Origin: Primulina eburnea
Taxonomy: Eukaryota > Streptophyta > Magnoliopsida > Lamiales > Gesneriaceae
Assembly: GCF_022965805.1 (NCBI RefSeq)
Contig: NC_133117.1
Coordinates: 9,944,183-10,008,182 of the forward strand
Reading direction: 5' to 3'
Length of the DNA stretch: 64,000 bases
The notes under the pieces are model-generated. The model had not been told where the DNA came from and did no database searches. It saw only the letters and a program-made list of their open reading frames with translations. Numbering within the stretch: position 1 is the first letter of the stretch; every line of letters starts with the position of its first letter. This document shows positions 11,401 through 22,910 of this stretch, piece after piece. The position numbers were made by a program, and so were the translations under genes.

Positions 11401-12880
11401 TGGGAAATCAACTCTTTACCATGGTTTTAATCCACCTAACACAAGTCAGTAGCATAATAATTTCCAGCACAAAATAGGTTAATTCAAGCATACAATCACA
11501 ATAATTTCAGTATATTTCATACACTATTGAGCACATAAATTGGGAATTTGAGCATATATTCCAAAGAGAACTACTAGCATAAAAAATCAAACTCATATCT
11601 CAATTTATTGAGTAAGAGTTAGGAAACCAACTACTTACCATGATTTTAATATACCTAACAAAAGTTGATATCATAATAATACTCAACACAAAATAGGTTA
11701 ATTTCATCACCGAAACACAACAATTTTAGTATATATCGTACTCTATTACATATACATAAATTGAAAATTTGATTCCGAGGGAGACCACTAGCATAAAAAA
11801 GTAAACGCATATATCAATTTATTGAGTAAGAGTTGAGAAACCAACTCCTTACCATGATTTTAATCTACATAACAAAAGTCAATATCATAATAATATTCAG
11901 CACAAAATAAGGTAAAACCACCACACAACCACAACAATTTCAATATTTTTTTATGTATTATATTGGGTACATGAATGAAGAATTTGAGCATAAATTTTTA
12001 GAGAAACCACTAGCATAAAAATGCAAATTCATGCCTCAATTTTAATGAGTAAGAGTTGAGAAACCAACTTTTTACCATGATTTTAGTCCACCTAACACAA
12101 CATTTTCAGTATACAACCACAACAATTTAAGTATATTCCATACTCTATTGTGTACATAAATTGAGAATCTGAGCATATATTCTGAGAAGAATTACTAACA
12201 AAAAAATACAAACTCATGTCTCGATTTAATGAAATAAGAGTTGGGAAATCAACTCTTTACCATGGTTTTAATCCACCTAACACAAGTCAGTAGCATAATA
12301 ATTTCCAGCACAAAATAGGTTAATTCAAGCATACAATCACAATAATTTCAGTATATTTCATACACTATTGAGCACATAAATTGGGAATTTGAGCATATAT
12401 TCCAAAGAGAACTACTAGCATAAAAAATCAAACTCATATCTCAATTTATTGAGTAAGAGTTAGGAAACCAACTACTTACCATGATTTTAATATACCTAAC
12501 AAAAGTTGATATCATAATAATACTCAACACAAAATAGGTTAATTTCATCACCGAAACACAACAATTTTAGTATATATCGTACTCTATTACATATACATAA
12601 ATTGAAAATTTGATTCCGAGGGAGATCACTAGCATAAAAAAGTAAACGCATATATCAATTTATTGAGTAAGAGTTGGGAAACCAACTCCTTACCATGATT
12701 TTAATCTACATAACAAAAGTCAATATCATAATAATATTCAGCACAAAATAGGGTCATTTCACTATCAACCAAAATAATTTCAGTATATTTCATATTATAT
12801 TAGGTACACAAATTGGGAGTTTGAGCATAAATTTCAAGGGAAACCTCTAACATATATTACCGTGATTTTGGTCTACAAAA
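8429..12880 (+). repeat. Satellite-like array, about 206-bp monomers with a four-monomer higher-order unit
   Basis: A TTACCATG anchor, or one-base variant, occurs 22 times from 8540 to 12,858, usually 205-230 bp apart. From 9,681 the monomers repeat as a four-monomer block: CTATTGTGTA recurs at 9,681, 10,517, 11,329 and 12,145 (836, 812 and 816 bp apart), and one monomer in each later block is shortened to about 151-187 bp. Each monomer contains a version of ATAAATTGAGAATTTGAGCA and CATAATAATATTCAGCACA. The array lies wholly inside the Mutator-like element. Confidence 0.85.
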
Positions 12881-13230
12881 TACAAGACCATATAAAAGAC
12901 ACAAAATATAATAATTCATGCATAATATCTCGAAAATATGGTATAATTTGGTTACAAATGAGAATATAACATGAGAATTTGAGCATAAATATGTCCTGAA
13001 CCGTTCATAGTAGTCTAATATCTCGACGGATTTTAATTAGCGACTGTTTAATAAATCGTCGCTACAATTAGCGACGGTAGGTTCATGAGTTCCGTCGCTA
13101 ATTTTAGCGATAGTTAATTCGTGATTTTTGTCACTAATATTTTCAATAAAAAAATTATTTTTAATAATTTAATAAATCTAAAAAAACTTACCATTCGAAT
13201 AGGCTAACAATATTAATTATCTTAACTAAC

Positions 13231-13338
13231 ACTTAAAAAATTTACTAGAAAATTAAAGCGAAAAAATTTACCCTAAATCGAAACACTTAAAAAATTTACC
13301 AGAAAATTAAAGCGAAAAAATTTACCCTAAATCGAAAC
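13231..13338 (+). repeat. Tandem duplication, 54-bp unit
   Basis: ACTTAAAAAATTTACTAG starts at 13,231 and is repeated at 13,285 with one visible change (TACCAG). It lies between the satellite array and the right TIR of the Mutator-like element. Confidence 0.8.
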
Positions 13339-13694
13339 TAAAATCGTGTAAGAAGAAAAATTTTAAGTGTTGTGAAGTGGTAAAATCGTGTGGGAGAGAA
13401 GTGTGTGTGGTAAAATGGATCAAATAGCGACAGTTTTTGTTTAAACCGTCGCTATTAGCGACGGTAATACAAACCGTCGCTATTAGCGACGGCAATACAA
13501 ACCGTCGCCTTGTTAAATGTAGCGACGGTTGTATTTTTAAAACCGTCGCTAAATACGAATTTTTTTTTCACAGCTACCGTGAAATAAAGTTTTTGATTTG
13601 TGAGGGAGTGCAGTTAAAAAAATTCTGACATAGGTACTGAACACAAATTTCAGTTTCTGGATGGGGATTTTACTCTAATTCTCCCAAAAATATT

Positions 13695-16126
13695 CCACTA
13701 CCAAACCAAGGCTTTTTTGCCAAATAGGAATGCATTTGCGACCGTGAAATCCACATCTTAAGAGGTTGACTACACGGCCTCCAATGAGGCTGATGTAATT
13801 CAATAATTGTAGCGTATTAGTTGCTCTCTATTTTTTTTAGGGGATCTCGATAGTATGCATATTTCATCTAAAAAATACCTTCGAAAGTTGTCTTGTCACC
13901 CGTTTCGACTCAACTAATTTGAAAAACATCTCTCAAACTTGTATGATCAGCCATCAAACACCCATCACCACAGATCCCACATTGGACGGCGGTGCGGGAT
14001 AAGTTGGAAAACAACTTTGATTTGACTCACAAAATCAAGGGCTCAATTATCATATTATATAAAATATAAAATTAGATAAAAAATAAATAAATCATGCAAG
14101 CACTATCGGCGCATAAACAGATAAGAATTATGAATTCAATCAACAACTTTGAAATTTATGATACCAAAATTTTTCTCATGAAAACCAGAAACTCTTTAGG
14201 GCTAAGGCCAGAATTTGTTCGGAGGAAGACCAAGAGCTCTTTCGAGAAAGGCCGAGATGTGCTCGGAGGAGGAGGATGAACTACTCTTATTCTTCGGTTC
14301 CCCACGAGAATGTTCTTCATTATATTCCTCTGCGTGGTTCTTATCCTCACGATTCTCGTTTTCTAGGTTCTCTTGACGATGAAACATCTTTCCTCTTCTT
14401 TTTTGATTTACCTTCTTATCTCTTTTTCTTCAAGGTCCCACAAACACTATCAATTTATGATACCAAAACTTTTCCGCGGGTTCAGTCTAGAGAACGGGTC
14501 TTCAAATCTTCGTTGTTGAGTGGGTCGGGTCAGGTGATCTTGGTTCTCGAGTTCGGTATGGAGAGAGTTTTTTTATGTGTCCTCTCAGATTCTTAAGTCA
14601 GTCCGGAGAGCAAACTTAAGAGAAAGATATAATAGAGCTAAGTGAGCAAGAGAATGACTGTAAAATTGTAGCTAATACCTTGTAGTTATAGATGCACGAG
14701 GATTAGTTACCTGTAGGAGTAGAATTCTAGTTGAGATTGGACACTTCCTGAGATAAGAGACATCATGCGGTAGGACCCAGTGACCACAACATTCAGGACT
14801 CTCGATGGTGGGTAGGACTATTGCCTTATCTCGATGAGATTTGATCGAATTTCGTATTTTTCAGAGTTTCTCATTTATCAACGAAGATGTCTTCATGTTC
14901 CCTAACTGCGTTAGAGCTCGGACTTCCCGACCATGGGAGTGGGCTCGGACTTATAGTAAGCAATTTGGACCTTTAATGAACAAGGTTGAGGGGTCCAGTT
15001 CTTTTAGCAATTCATGAGCTCAGACTCCTGGGCTCGGACCCCTTACAATATGGTTGGGCACAGTAGTTGGGCCCTCGATCAATAATGAGGTCTGGGCCTT
15101 AAAGTGCTAGGGAAAATTTCGAGATGGACCTGGATCCGTCTAGATGTATCAATTTTAGGGGGGGCATCAGAATTAAACAGATACCATGGGGAATTGTTGA
15201 GCAAAGAAAGTTGTGCTTACTGAAAGAAATACCTGCAAAATCATGTGTGTGTATATGAAGAGCTTACCATAGACTGTGTTCAATCCATGATGTTTATCAT
15301 ACTGCCGTTTTGGTTCGTTGAGCGAATGTCTGCAATGAGCATTTTTTTTGGGCTAAATTATATCAAAGTCCAATTAATTCAGCCCAAGAAGATGGATTAA
15401 CCAACAAAGTTAAATAGCACAAGCCAATTAATGATTTGACAGCTGGATCACTAGTTGGAGGGTTCAGTTGAATGATGTGGGAACTAGAATTGGGAGAGTT
15501 AAGAAACTACCTCGGAGATCATTCAAAAAATGAAGAATTACCAGACAAATAAGCACTCAACAACAATACTTGCAAACACTCTGCAAATTTTATCAATCTA
15601 GTTCAAGATTTTTTTTCCATATGTTCAGTCTAGTTTCCAGTATATTTTCATTCAAGTTGTTTTGTTTTATGTTTTCTAACCGTAGGTTATTGTAAATACA
15701 AAAATCATGTCGGGAGTTTCTTTCTTGAATTTCAATTTAATTTCCATTGTATTACTTTCTTTCCGGTGTATATTAGCTTAGAAGATCAACAATTATAACT
15801 AACGATCAAATTAGATATCCACAATTATTTTGTATTTAAAAGTTAGATTTATTATTGTTTTACACATCAACATAAATTTTGTGCGAACAATCTCATATGC
15901 AAGTAACATATAAGGATTGAACCCTTGTTTTTTAACTGTATTTAGCCCATTGGCTTGGTTTTCTCCTTCTCCCTATATGAATGCAGAAAAGCGCCAAAGG
16001 AAGCAAAATGAGTCTCTATCTTCTGATATCCCTTTCGGCTTTCGTGAACCATGATTTTATAATTCATGCCAAGACTTGATTTCTTAGTTCCATGTGTTGG
16101 GACTTGGGCCATGCCGATGTTATATA
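13695..16126. other. Segment shared by copies 1 and 2, no established gene
   Basis: This matches about 24,655-27,473 of copy 2. The plus strand has short frames at 14,094-14,279 and 14,276-14,596, the minus strand one at 14,202-14,387 (MFHRQENLENENREDKNHAE, then a Ser run). The plus-strand frame 14,276-14,596 is also open in copy 2 (25,631-25,891), while the minus-strand frame runs further there (25,512-25,742). The stretch at 14,900-15,120, with recurring GCTCGGACTT, looks like old LTR-type sequence. No product can be named. Confidence 0.4.
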
Positions 16127-16300
16127 AGTGTGAGTCTCATATGAGACCGTCTCACGGATCCTAATGACGGGTCAACCATATCCATATTCACAATAAAAAG
16201 TAATACTCTTAGCATAAAAAATAATATTTTTTCATGAATGACCCAAATAAGAGATCCATCTCACAGATACGACCCGTGAGACCGTCTCACATAAGTTTTT
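16127..16300. mobile_element. MITE with GTGAGACCGTCTCAC termini, copy 1
   Basis: About 175 bp with inverted ends: GTGTGAGTCTCATATGAGA followed by CCGTCTCACGG at the left, and CCGTGAGACCGTCTCACATA at the right. Possible flanking duplications resemble TATATAA and GCTATATA. The same insertion is in copy 2, so it predates the triplication. Repeats with these ends are, as I recall, abundant in asterids such as Lamiales. Confidence 0.65.
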
Positions 16301-16629
16301 GCCGCTATATAATTGAGGGACCGACCCTTGGATCCGTCCCCATTTGGTAAGAAACAAAAGACTTGTTGAATATCTATTGAAATGTGTTTATTATTATTTG
16401 TTTTTGTTTTTTTTTTTTGGGGTTCAAAAATGCTGTGAATTATGATGGTACAAACACGATGACTATCTTTTCTTGTAAGGAACTATATATGAATCGTGGT
16501 CAACTTATATGTCTACTTTATAAGTTGTGAATCAAAAAATCGCGGTTTTTTAAAAATAATCCCAAAAATTGCCCATAGTTGTGGTCTTAGATTTATGTAC
16601 TACCTATATTATATATTATATTATATTAT

Positions 16630-17399
16630 TTATGGTTGGGTTGTTCCGTACAACCCGTGGCTTTTGTTGAAATATGATTGTCATATTAATGTTGAAGTAT
16701 GTGGAGGGATTAAATGTGTCAAGTACATATACAAGTATATCCATAAAGGTCCTGATCGAGTCGCACTAGAGTTACGAAATAAACAAAATTGTGATGAAAT
16801 CCAACAATATGTGGATGGAAGGTGGATTTGTGCGCCTGAAGCATTATGGCGAATTTTCTCATTTGAGTTCAGTAGGATGTATCCTTCAGTCATTAGGTTA
16901 CAAATACATACACCAAACCAACATTTGATTTATAGAATTTCCACAATATTATACATGGATAAAATCTGAAAAAAAATGGAGTCGTCGACGAAGCTACAAT
17001 AAAGTGGTTGGAAGAGTATATGTTGTGTCGCCATTTGAAGGTGAGAGGTTTTATCTTCGTATCCTTTTAAATCATGTCAGGGGACCGACATCTTTTGAAG
17101 ATCTGATGACTGTGAATGGGTTAATATATTCAACATTTAAGGATTCTGCTCAAATGAGAGGACTTCTCCAACAGGATGATTATGTAAAACAATGTCTGGA
17201 AGAAGCACGCTCTGTTAGAATGCCATCTTCATTGAGAAGGTTATTTGTGTCCATACTGGTGTTCTGTCAACCAACAATAGTTCGAGAACTATGGGACGAA
17301 TTCCACCCTAGCATGTGTGAAGATTATGGTAGAGAAATACCATCAAGTAACTTATTCATCAATAAGTTATTGCTTGAGATACGAAGGTTGTTGCATTAG
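16630..17399 (+). pseudogene. Helitron Rep-domain C-terminus and linker, broken
   Basis: Up to 16,925 the frame reads WVVPYNPWLLLKYDCHINVE, then KYIYKYIHKGPDRV and VDGRWICAPEALWRIFSFE, typical of the end of the Helitron replication-initiator region. A frameshift near 16,925-16,935 moves the reading to PQYYTWIKSEKKWSRRR and YYLRMLLNHVKG-like sequence (YLRILLNHVRGPTSFEDL). A TAG at 17,397-17,399 then separates it from the helicase, which is in the same frame. The HUH catalytic part is missing, so rolling-circle initiation is impossible. Bases before 16,630 in the open frame belong to host DNA. Confidence 0.8.
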
Positions 17400-17426
17400 T
17401 ACAAAAAAAAACTTGATGATTTTGAT

Positions 17427-18932
17427 TTGCCATCAATAAGTGTTGATTTTTTAGAAGAAACACCGCTACCAAAAATAATTGAGGATGAACTTTCTTATCA
17501 GATTTCTGATGATGATTTGCTATCTATTGAACGTTTGAATGCTCAACAAAGGATTGTGTTTGACACCATCATAGAAAGTATTATGCATAGCCAATCGAGG
17601 CTTTTCTTCATTGATGGTCCTGGAGGTAGTGGTAAGACTTTTCTATACCGTTCAATGTTGGCACATCTAAGAAAAATGGGTAAAATTATTATTGCGGTTG
17701 CAACATCTGGGATAGCTGCGACATTGTTGCAAGGTGGAAGAACCGCACATTCACGTTTTCAGATTCCACTTAGACCAACTGCATCATCACTTTGCAAAAT
17801 AAAAAAACAGACAGAACTTGCAGAACTAATAAGGCGCGCATCAGCTATAGTATGGGACGAGGCTCCAATGGCAAATCGATACGCTTTTGAATCCGTCAGT
17901 AAGAGTTTCCAAGATATTATGGAAAATCAGATAGCATTTGGAGGGAAGACAATGGTTTTTGGTGGCGATTTTCGACAAGTGTTACCGGTTGTTAAACGAG
18001 GAACAAAGGCAGAACAAATTGCTGCAAGTATTTCAAGGTCAACATTCTGGCATCGCGTAAAGATAATACACCTTCAACAAAATATGAGATCTGCTCAAGA
18101 TATTGAGTTATCACAATTTCTCTTGCGCATAGGTGATGGGTTGCAACAAACTGTGAATCATGATTTCATAAAATTACCAGATTCAATTATCATACCATGG
18201 GAAGGTGAACAATCAATTCAGATGTTGATTGATTCTGTTTTTCCTAATATGACAAATCATGTTAATGATGAAAACTATATGGTCAATAGAGCCATCATCA
18301 CACCAAAAAATGTTGATGTCGACAATATTAATCAAATGCTCATTCTCAAGTTTCCTGGACAGGAAAAAGAGTATACATCTTGGGATAGTGTCGAAGACGA
18401 CAATCACAACCTTTTTCAAGAAGAATTTTTGAATTCTCTTAGTCCAAGTGGTTTGCCACAACATAAAATCATATTGAAAGTAGGAAGTCCTATCATGCTC
18501 TTGAGAAATGTTGCGCCCGAACTTGGTCTATGCAATGGAACAAGATTAATATGTCGGGGTCTTCGTAGAAATTTCATAGATGCCGAGATCATAACAGGTC
18601 CTTATAAGTGCACCAGGTTCTTTCTACATAGAATGCCCTTGAAAAGTGAAGATACCTCTGGATTACCATTTGAGTTGACACGTCGAGAGTTTCCCATAAG
18701 GCTTAGTTTTGCATTGACAATAAACAAAGCCCAAGGTCAAACAATCCAAAATATTGGCATATTTTTGGGTAACCATGTGTTCAGCCATGGTCAGCTATAT
18801 GTGGCACTTTCAAGAGGAGTCTCCCAACATTCTACAAAAATTTTGGTCAAAGACGGGAATTTACAGCATCGATCTGGTGTATTCACAAGAAACGTTGTTT
18901 TCAAAGACGTATTGCTACCAACCAGAGAATGA
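17427..18932 (+). CDS. Helitron Pif1-type helicase domain (remnant, open)
   Basis: The frame has 501 codons. Walker A GPGGSGKT is at residues 64-71, ATSGIAATLL at 92-101, Walker B VWDEAPM at 142-148 and FGGDFRQVLPV at 178-188. The C-terminal part has GLCNGTRL, FALTINKAQGQT and HGQLYVALSRG, matching the later SF1 helicase motifs of Pif1/Helitron proteins. In a live Helitron this is the C-terminal part of one Rep-helicase protein that unwinds DNA during rolling-circle transposition. Here it is preceded by an in-frame stop at 17,397 and a truncated Rep part, so the ATG at 17,427 is simply the first in the open frame. It ends with a TGA beside GTAAGT, a possible splice donor. Confidence 0.85.
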   Translation: MPSISVDFLEETPLPKIIEDELSYQISDDDLLSIERLNAQQRIVFDTIIESIMHSQSRLFFIDGPGGSGKTFLYRSMLAHLRKMGKIIIAVATSGIAATLLQGGRTAHSRFQIPLRPTASSLCKIKKQTELAELIRRASAIVWDEAPMANRYAFESVSKSFQDIMENQIAFGGKTMVFGGDFRQVLPVVKRGTKAEQIAASISRSTFWHRVKIIHLQQNMRSAQDIELSQFLLRIGDGLQQTVNHDFIKLPDSIIIPWEGEQSIQMLIDSVFPNMTNHVNDENYMVNRAIITPKNVDVDNINQMLILKFPGQEKEYTSWDSVEDDNHNLFQEEFLNSLSPSGLPQHKIILKVGSPIMLLRNVAPELGLCNGTRLICRGLRRNFIDAEIITGPYKCTRFFLHRMPLKSEDTSGLPFELTRREFPIRLSFALTINKAQGQTIQNIGIFLGNHVFSHGQLYVALSRGVSQHSTKILVKDGNLQHRSGVFTRNVVFKDVLLPTRE

Positions 18933-21232
18933 TAAAGTGTAAGTAAATCAACTCTCTTTCTTTTAAATTTTAAAAAATACATTATGGACAAATACATACA
19001 TTAATTGAAAAATACATGCTATATTTTTTGGCATTATAATTTGGGGATGCTAATATATATATTCCATTATCTGTGTTCAATCACAGTCAGCTATATGTGG
19101 CACCCTGTGTTCTGTACATGGTTTTATCTCTGCCAATGTTTCTTGACTTCTCATCCTCTATCTTATCATGTCTCCCGAATAACCATTTATTACACGGGCA
19201 TTAAAATTTCTATATTTATTGATTCAAATTTGAACAGTACTTTGTTAGTGACTAATTGATAAACATATTATTTATTATTTTTTATTTTTGGTATAAGTTG
19301 AATATTTTTGCTGGTTTTGAATTTTGTTGGTGCTTTTTTCTCAAAAGCTCAAAGATACATGTTGCAAACAAAGTATTTGTACAACTGTCATACTCAATTC
19401 AATGAAAAATATCTACTCGCCCACATCTTCATCTGGTTCGTTTTTAATAATGAATAAGTTTATCTCTACGAAACATTATGTTGATTGTGTTGAGTGATCA
19501 AATTAGTTTGTTCGTTTTGATCTTGCAGGTGATAATGTTAATTAATACAATCTTCAAGGTCCTATTATTTAATCTTTCACTTATTCTCAATACACTCAAT
19601 AAATCATTATATTAAGTCTTCTTACACATTGATTTATTATAATGTTTAAAAACAAATTTACATTTAGGTTTATAGAATTTAAACCGCCTTGGGCTTTTGT
19701 CTTGATTTACCTGCTTATCCTCCTATACTTGCAATGTCATTAGCCATTTTTATTGCTTCATGTAAACATCAGCTTTTCCGGCACTACATATGCATTTGTT
19801 TTATTTATAAATGGCATAACTCGTGCGTTAGTTTCTTTCATCTGTTGGTTTAACTCGTGCGGATTGTTTTTCTTACTTTAGGTTTCACATTAAAAGTTGT
19901 TATCGGGATGCTTCTTTGTGTGATCAAGGGACCCGGTCTATTCTCGGATTTCTGCAAGAAAGCAAAAGGTTTGATTTATTAATTCCAACATTAATTTTTC
20001 AACAATAAATTTTTTATATTGGAGGATGTGTATCTTTTTTGCAGCATTATTATTATTTGGTTTCTTTACGTTGATGGAATTGTAGCTTTGATAACTATAA
20101 ATAGTTATTTACATGATCTATATAATTGTTGTTATGATTATGTACTCTAATTGATATTAAAGAAACATGATATCAAGTTCATGCTTCATATCAACATCAA
20201 ATGGCAAGATGAATGCTGAATGATTTGGGGTTTGATGTGAGAAACTTGGTTTACATTTTCTTGGGGCAAGGGGAAAATAATGTGTTCTTTTAATGGGGGG
20301 AAGTGTAGTTAGTGGGATGCTAGGTTTAGTGCGTGTGGATTAGTATCCATTCTACATTTGATGTTCTATTTAAAAGTTGTGAACTGTAATCAATGATTAT
20401 TTTATGGTCTTCCTGAACCGGTCAGTTTATTTGTTTATCATCGTAGATTATGTTACTGAAACATTGTCTATAGTATTTATGTTTGCTGACCGATTATTAG
20501 TCCTGTACCTTGATTGTTTTTTTCCCTGATTAAAGCTTACAGTGAAAAGGCATCAGCGCATTGTTTGGAGCTTAAGGTTTTGACTATTTGAGGTGGGATT
20601 CCAGTTTTTCATGGGTTGAACTCGAGAAACATGGATAGTTTCATATGCGACACCGAAGAATCTTATTTTTTTAAAATGCTCAGGAGCATATTTCACCAGA
20701 ATCTGATTTTGAATTGGATTTTTGAATTACAAGATTTTGTGATTTCATATTTGTAAAGTCATTTACTTAAAATATTTTGGTTTTTCTGGCATATAAAAAT
20801 AGTTTGTCAATTCCTATTTTAATTGCTTACATTTTGTGATTTCAACTCAATTTGTTTACAGAACGCTTTAATAGATTGTTCTATTTATTTTATATGTTTA
20901 TGTTGTACTTGGGTATGATTCTATAAAAATGAATATTTTCTTATTAAGCCTAATATAGAGATGGTTTAACTTGTGCATAAAATACTTAAATATAAATAAA
21001 TCTATTATTGTTCTTTTTAACAATTTGTTAGGTGAGATGATATTATGGTTCCAAAAAAATATTACTTTTTATGCTCAAAACCTACATCATTTAAGTTAAC
21101 AAAATGAGTTTGACAAATTTATTTCAGCTTTGGAATCCATTAACTTTCAATATTCAAGTACAAAATGTTTTGGTGTCATAAATGTTTAGTCTATCATTCA
21201 ATGTTTAATATATTAGCCTCATATATTCATGA
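18933..21232 (+). other. Helitron 3' non-coding region
   Basis: About 2.3 kb of AT-rich DNA between helicase and terminal hairpin, absent from copies 2 and 3. The ORFs at 19,005-19,259 and 21,165-21,392 show no recognisable domain. Helitrons often hold captured gene pieces here, but none could be identified by eye. Confidence 0.5.
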
Positions 21233-21249
21233 CACACGCAACGCGTGTG
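21233..21249 (+). other. Terminal hairpin of the Helitron
   Basis: CACACGC, loop AAC, then GCGTGTG form a perfect 7-bp stem about 11 bases before the 3' end. This matches the subterminal hairpin that signals replication termination in Helitrons. Confidence 0.75.
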
Positions 21250-21907
21250 CCTCGGTGGCTATTATTATAAAGCAAGCTGATCTTATAATAATTAACTTTG
21301 CTTTAAAGTATCTTATCCATCTTAAAAAAATTAAAATTTATAAAAGTTTATTTATTTATATTTTATGTTTCCATAATGTGGCTTTCATGTAAGGTGTCGA
21401 GAATTGCTTCTTCTTGTTCACTTAAAAAAATGATAATTTTTAAGGTTGTCTTATCACCCGCCTCAAGTCAACTCCACACCCCGAAAGTTCCATAGCCACC
21501 GCAATCACACGGCCAAAGAAGCCGGATAGCACCATTTTTGCATTAAAAATTTGATGGATCTAAACTCAATTAAAAGCAGCAGGGTTTGATAATTAATAAT
21601 TAAGGCAATTATCAGAATCTTCCTTACGACTCCAAGTGAAGTAAAACTTGAAACGTATTACATAGGCTGAACTCCGACGAAGATTGACGGAACTCAACAT
21701 GACACGTGAAATACTGCAAAACGAAATGACAGAAAACATAAATCTCATAGCTCTCCCTCTACCTCATCCATTACTCAACTCGCGGCAATCGGAGCTCGAA
21801 CACCGTAACCTGAGTCCTTTTTACAAACACAGAAACACAACAAAACAAGGAGCGGCATTAAAATCATTAACATGAAATCGCCGCGAATCCAAGGAGGGAT
21901 TTCCATG

Positions 21908-22081
21908 TCAATCCCCTTTCAAGAAGCAAACACAGCACTCGAGAGCATGTTTCAGCGAGCAAAAGACGTGTGCAAAGATCCGTCTCTTCACTGCGCCACG
22001 GACTGGGACTGGAGTAACAGATGCCTGCCGTGATTGGAAAATGTCGGGCTTGGAATCGAAAGCCGCGTTGAACTTGGCCAT
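21908..22081 (-). CDS. Short conserved ORF of the triplicated segment, copy 2 (unknown function)
   Basis: The minus strand encodes 57 residues, MAKFNAAFDSKPDIFQSRQA then PVPVRGAVKRRIFAHVF, with an open frame. It differs from copy 1 at about two residues after the Met (R to Q, R to G). A TATAAAA box lies 44 bases upstream of the ATG (22,125-22,131). A short single-exon gene is the simplest reading. A plus-strand frame of 42 codons (21,905-22,033) covers the same bases; it has a stop in copy 1, so the minus strand is favoured. Function is not recognised. Confidence 0.45.
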   Translation of the reverse strand: MAKFNAAFDSKPDIFQSRQASVTPVPVRGAVKRRIFAHVFCSLKHALECCVCFLKGD

Positions 22082-22124
22082 TGTGAAGAGGAATTGCACG
22101 GTTTTGAGTTTGATGTGGGCACTC

Positions 22125-22131
22125 TTTTATA
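22125..22131 (-). promoter_or_regulatory. TATA box before the short ORF, copy 2
   Basis: The minus strand reads CCCCTATAAAAGAG, intact as in copy 3, 44 bases before the MAKF start codon. The resulting 5' leader would be short. Confidence 0.45.
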
Positions 22132-22910
22132 GGGGTCGGCTTGGCTCAAACGTGGGTTCCGCTGGGATTTGGGAACGAGGATGGTATTATCATGGAACAT
22201 GCTAAAAAGTTTTGTCCGAACCAAACAACAAACCCAACCAAACCTATGGATTGTTTTTAGTATATCTTCGATCATTACATGGGCCCCATGTTTTGTTCCT
22301 ACGAATTGTTGGGATCAGGGAAAGGGAACTATGGTTCAGTCTTTATAAAAGCAAAACAGAGACCGTCAGACAGATACATAACCAAATGGTTTGATTTGGT
22401 TTAGTTTGATTTCCAGTTTCCGCAAAATCGATGAGAATGTAACAAAAAATGGAATCAATCTAGTTTTGCTCACCTCTGCTACTAACTCAAACGTGGGCAA
22501 CCAAATAACCGATCCCTCTAATTCACCATTCTTCGAGATTTATGCTTTAAATATTAGGCCATTTAAAAAATATATAGTATAACAGATGGTTTTATTTTTG
22601 GAAAACATTATTTTTTTTAAAGGAAAAATTGTAAAATTACTACGATTTGTTCTTTTTACTTGAATTTTAATCCATCATCATCGTTTATTTTATAGCTTGT
22701 CATTCTCACCAAAAGTTCCAACATAGTGTTGGAGACACCGGCAAAACCTAATGTCAAGTAATGAATTATTGGTGTCACATCAACGACATGTTAAAATTTT
22801 AACCAAGACTAAAAACCACAAGCTATTTTAATGGTTAAAATGGCAATGAGTGCAACTTGCCGCATCAAAGTCCAAATTTTCTTATCCTTTTGCGTGCCCC
22901 GTCGTGTAGT

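Larger units (their letters stand above)
8016..13685. mobile_element. Non-autonomous Mutator-like element with long TIRs
   Basis: The ends are long inverted repeats: GGGAGAATTGGAG at 8016 and its near complement at 13,685. About 145 bp of the two arms match with about eight differences by eye, followed inward on both sides by AGCGACGG/CCGTCGCT arrays. The flanks are an identical 9-bp duplication AAAAATATT (8007-8015 and 13,686-13,694). Copies 2 and 3 of the host segment have the uninterrupted site (about 24,650 and 39,970). Long TIRs plus 9-bp duplications are typical of Mutator-like elements. No transposase frame is present; the interior is mainly a tandem array. Confidence 0.85.
16630..21261 (+). 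mobile_element. Helitron, 5'-truncated
   Basis: The left edge is abrupt: AT-rich host sequence shared with copy 2 passes at about 16,630 directly into the middle of a Helitron Rep domain. The right edge has a Helitron-like terminus: a hairpin CACACGC-AAC-GCGTGTG at 21,233-21,249, about 11 bases before host sequence resumes with ATTATTATAAAGC. Copy 2 holds the uninterrupted AT-rich site at about 27,955-27,970. The terminal bases read GGCTA, close to but not exactly the usual CTRR, and the 5' TC end is missing. Confidence 0.75.
6599..21850. repeat. Triplicated segment, copy 1 (carries two insertions)
   Basis: Sequence from about 6599 matches 21,851 onward and 28,681 onward in the same order and orientation, with small indels. 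Copy 1 has a 5.67-kb Mutator-like element at 8,016 and a Helitron at about 16,630; its tail at 21,261-21,850 matches 27,961-28,680. It lacks the material that precedes the small gene's 3' end in copies 2 and 3, so its left edge is truncated. Confidence 0.8.

Noticed and set aside
8429..12880. CRISPR-like regular repeats
   Set aside because: Repeats are contiguous 206-bp monomers without unique spacers, in a plant transposon.
16496..16630. Start of the 157-codon frame leading into the Helitron Rep
   Set aside because: These bases are shared with copy 2, which has no Helitron, so the frame is an accidental fusion of host DNA and element.
21905..22033. Plus-strand 42-codon frame (MSIPFQEANTALESMF...) opposite the short conserved ORF
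   Set aside because: It is disrupted by a stop in copy 1, whereas the minus-strand frame is open in all three copies and has an upstream TATA box. It is not fully excluded.
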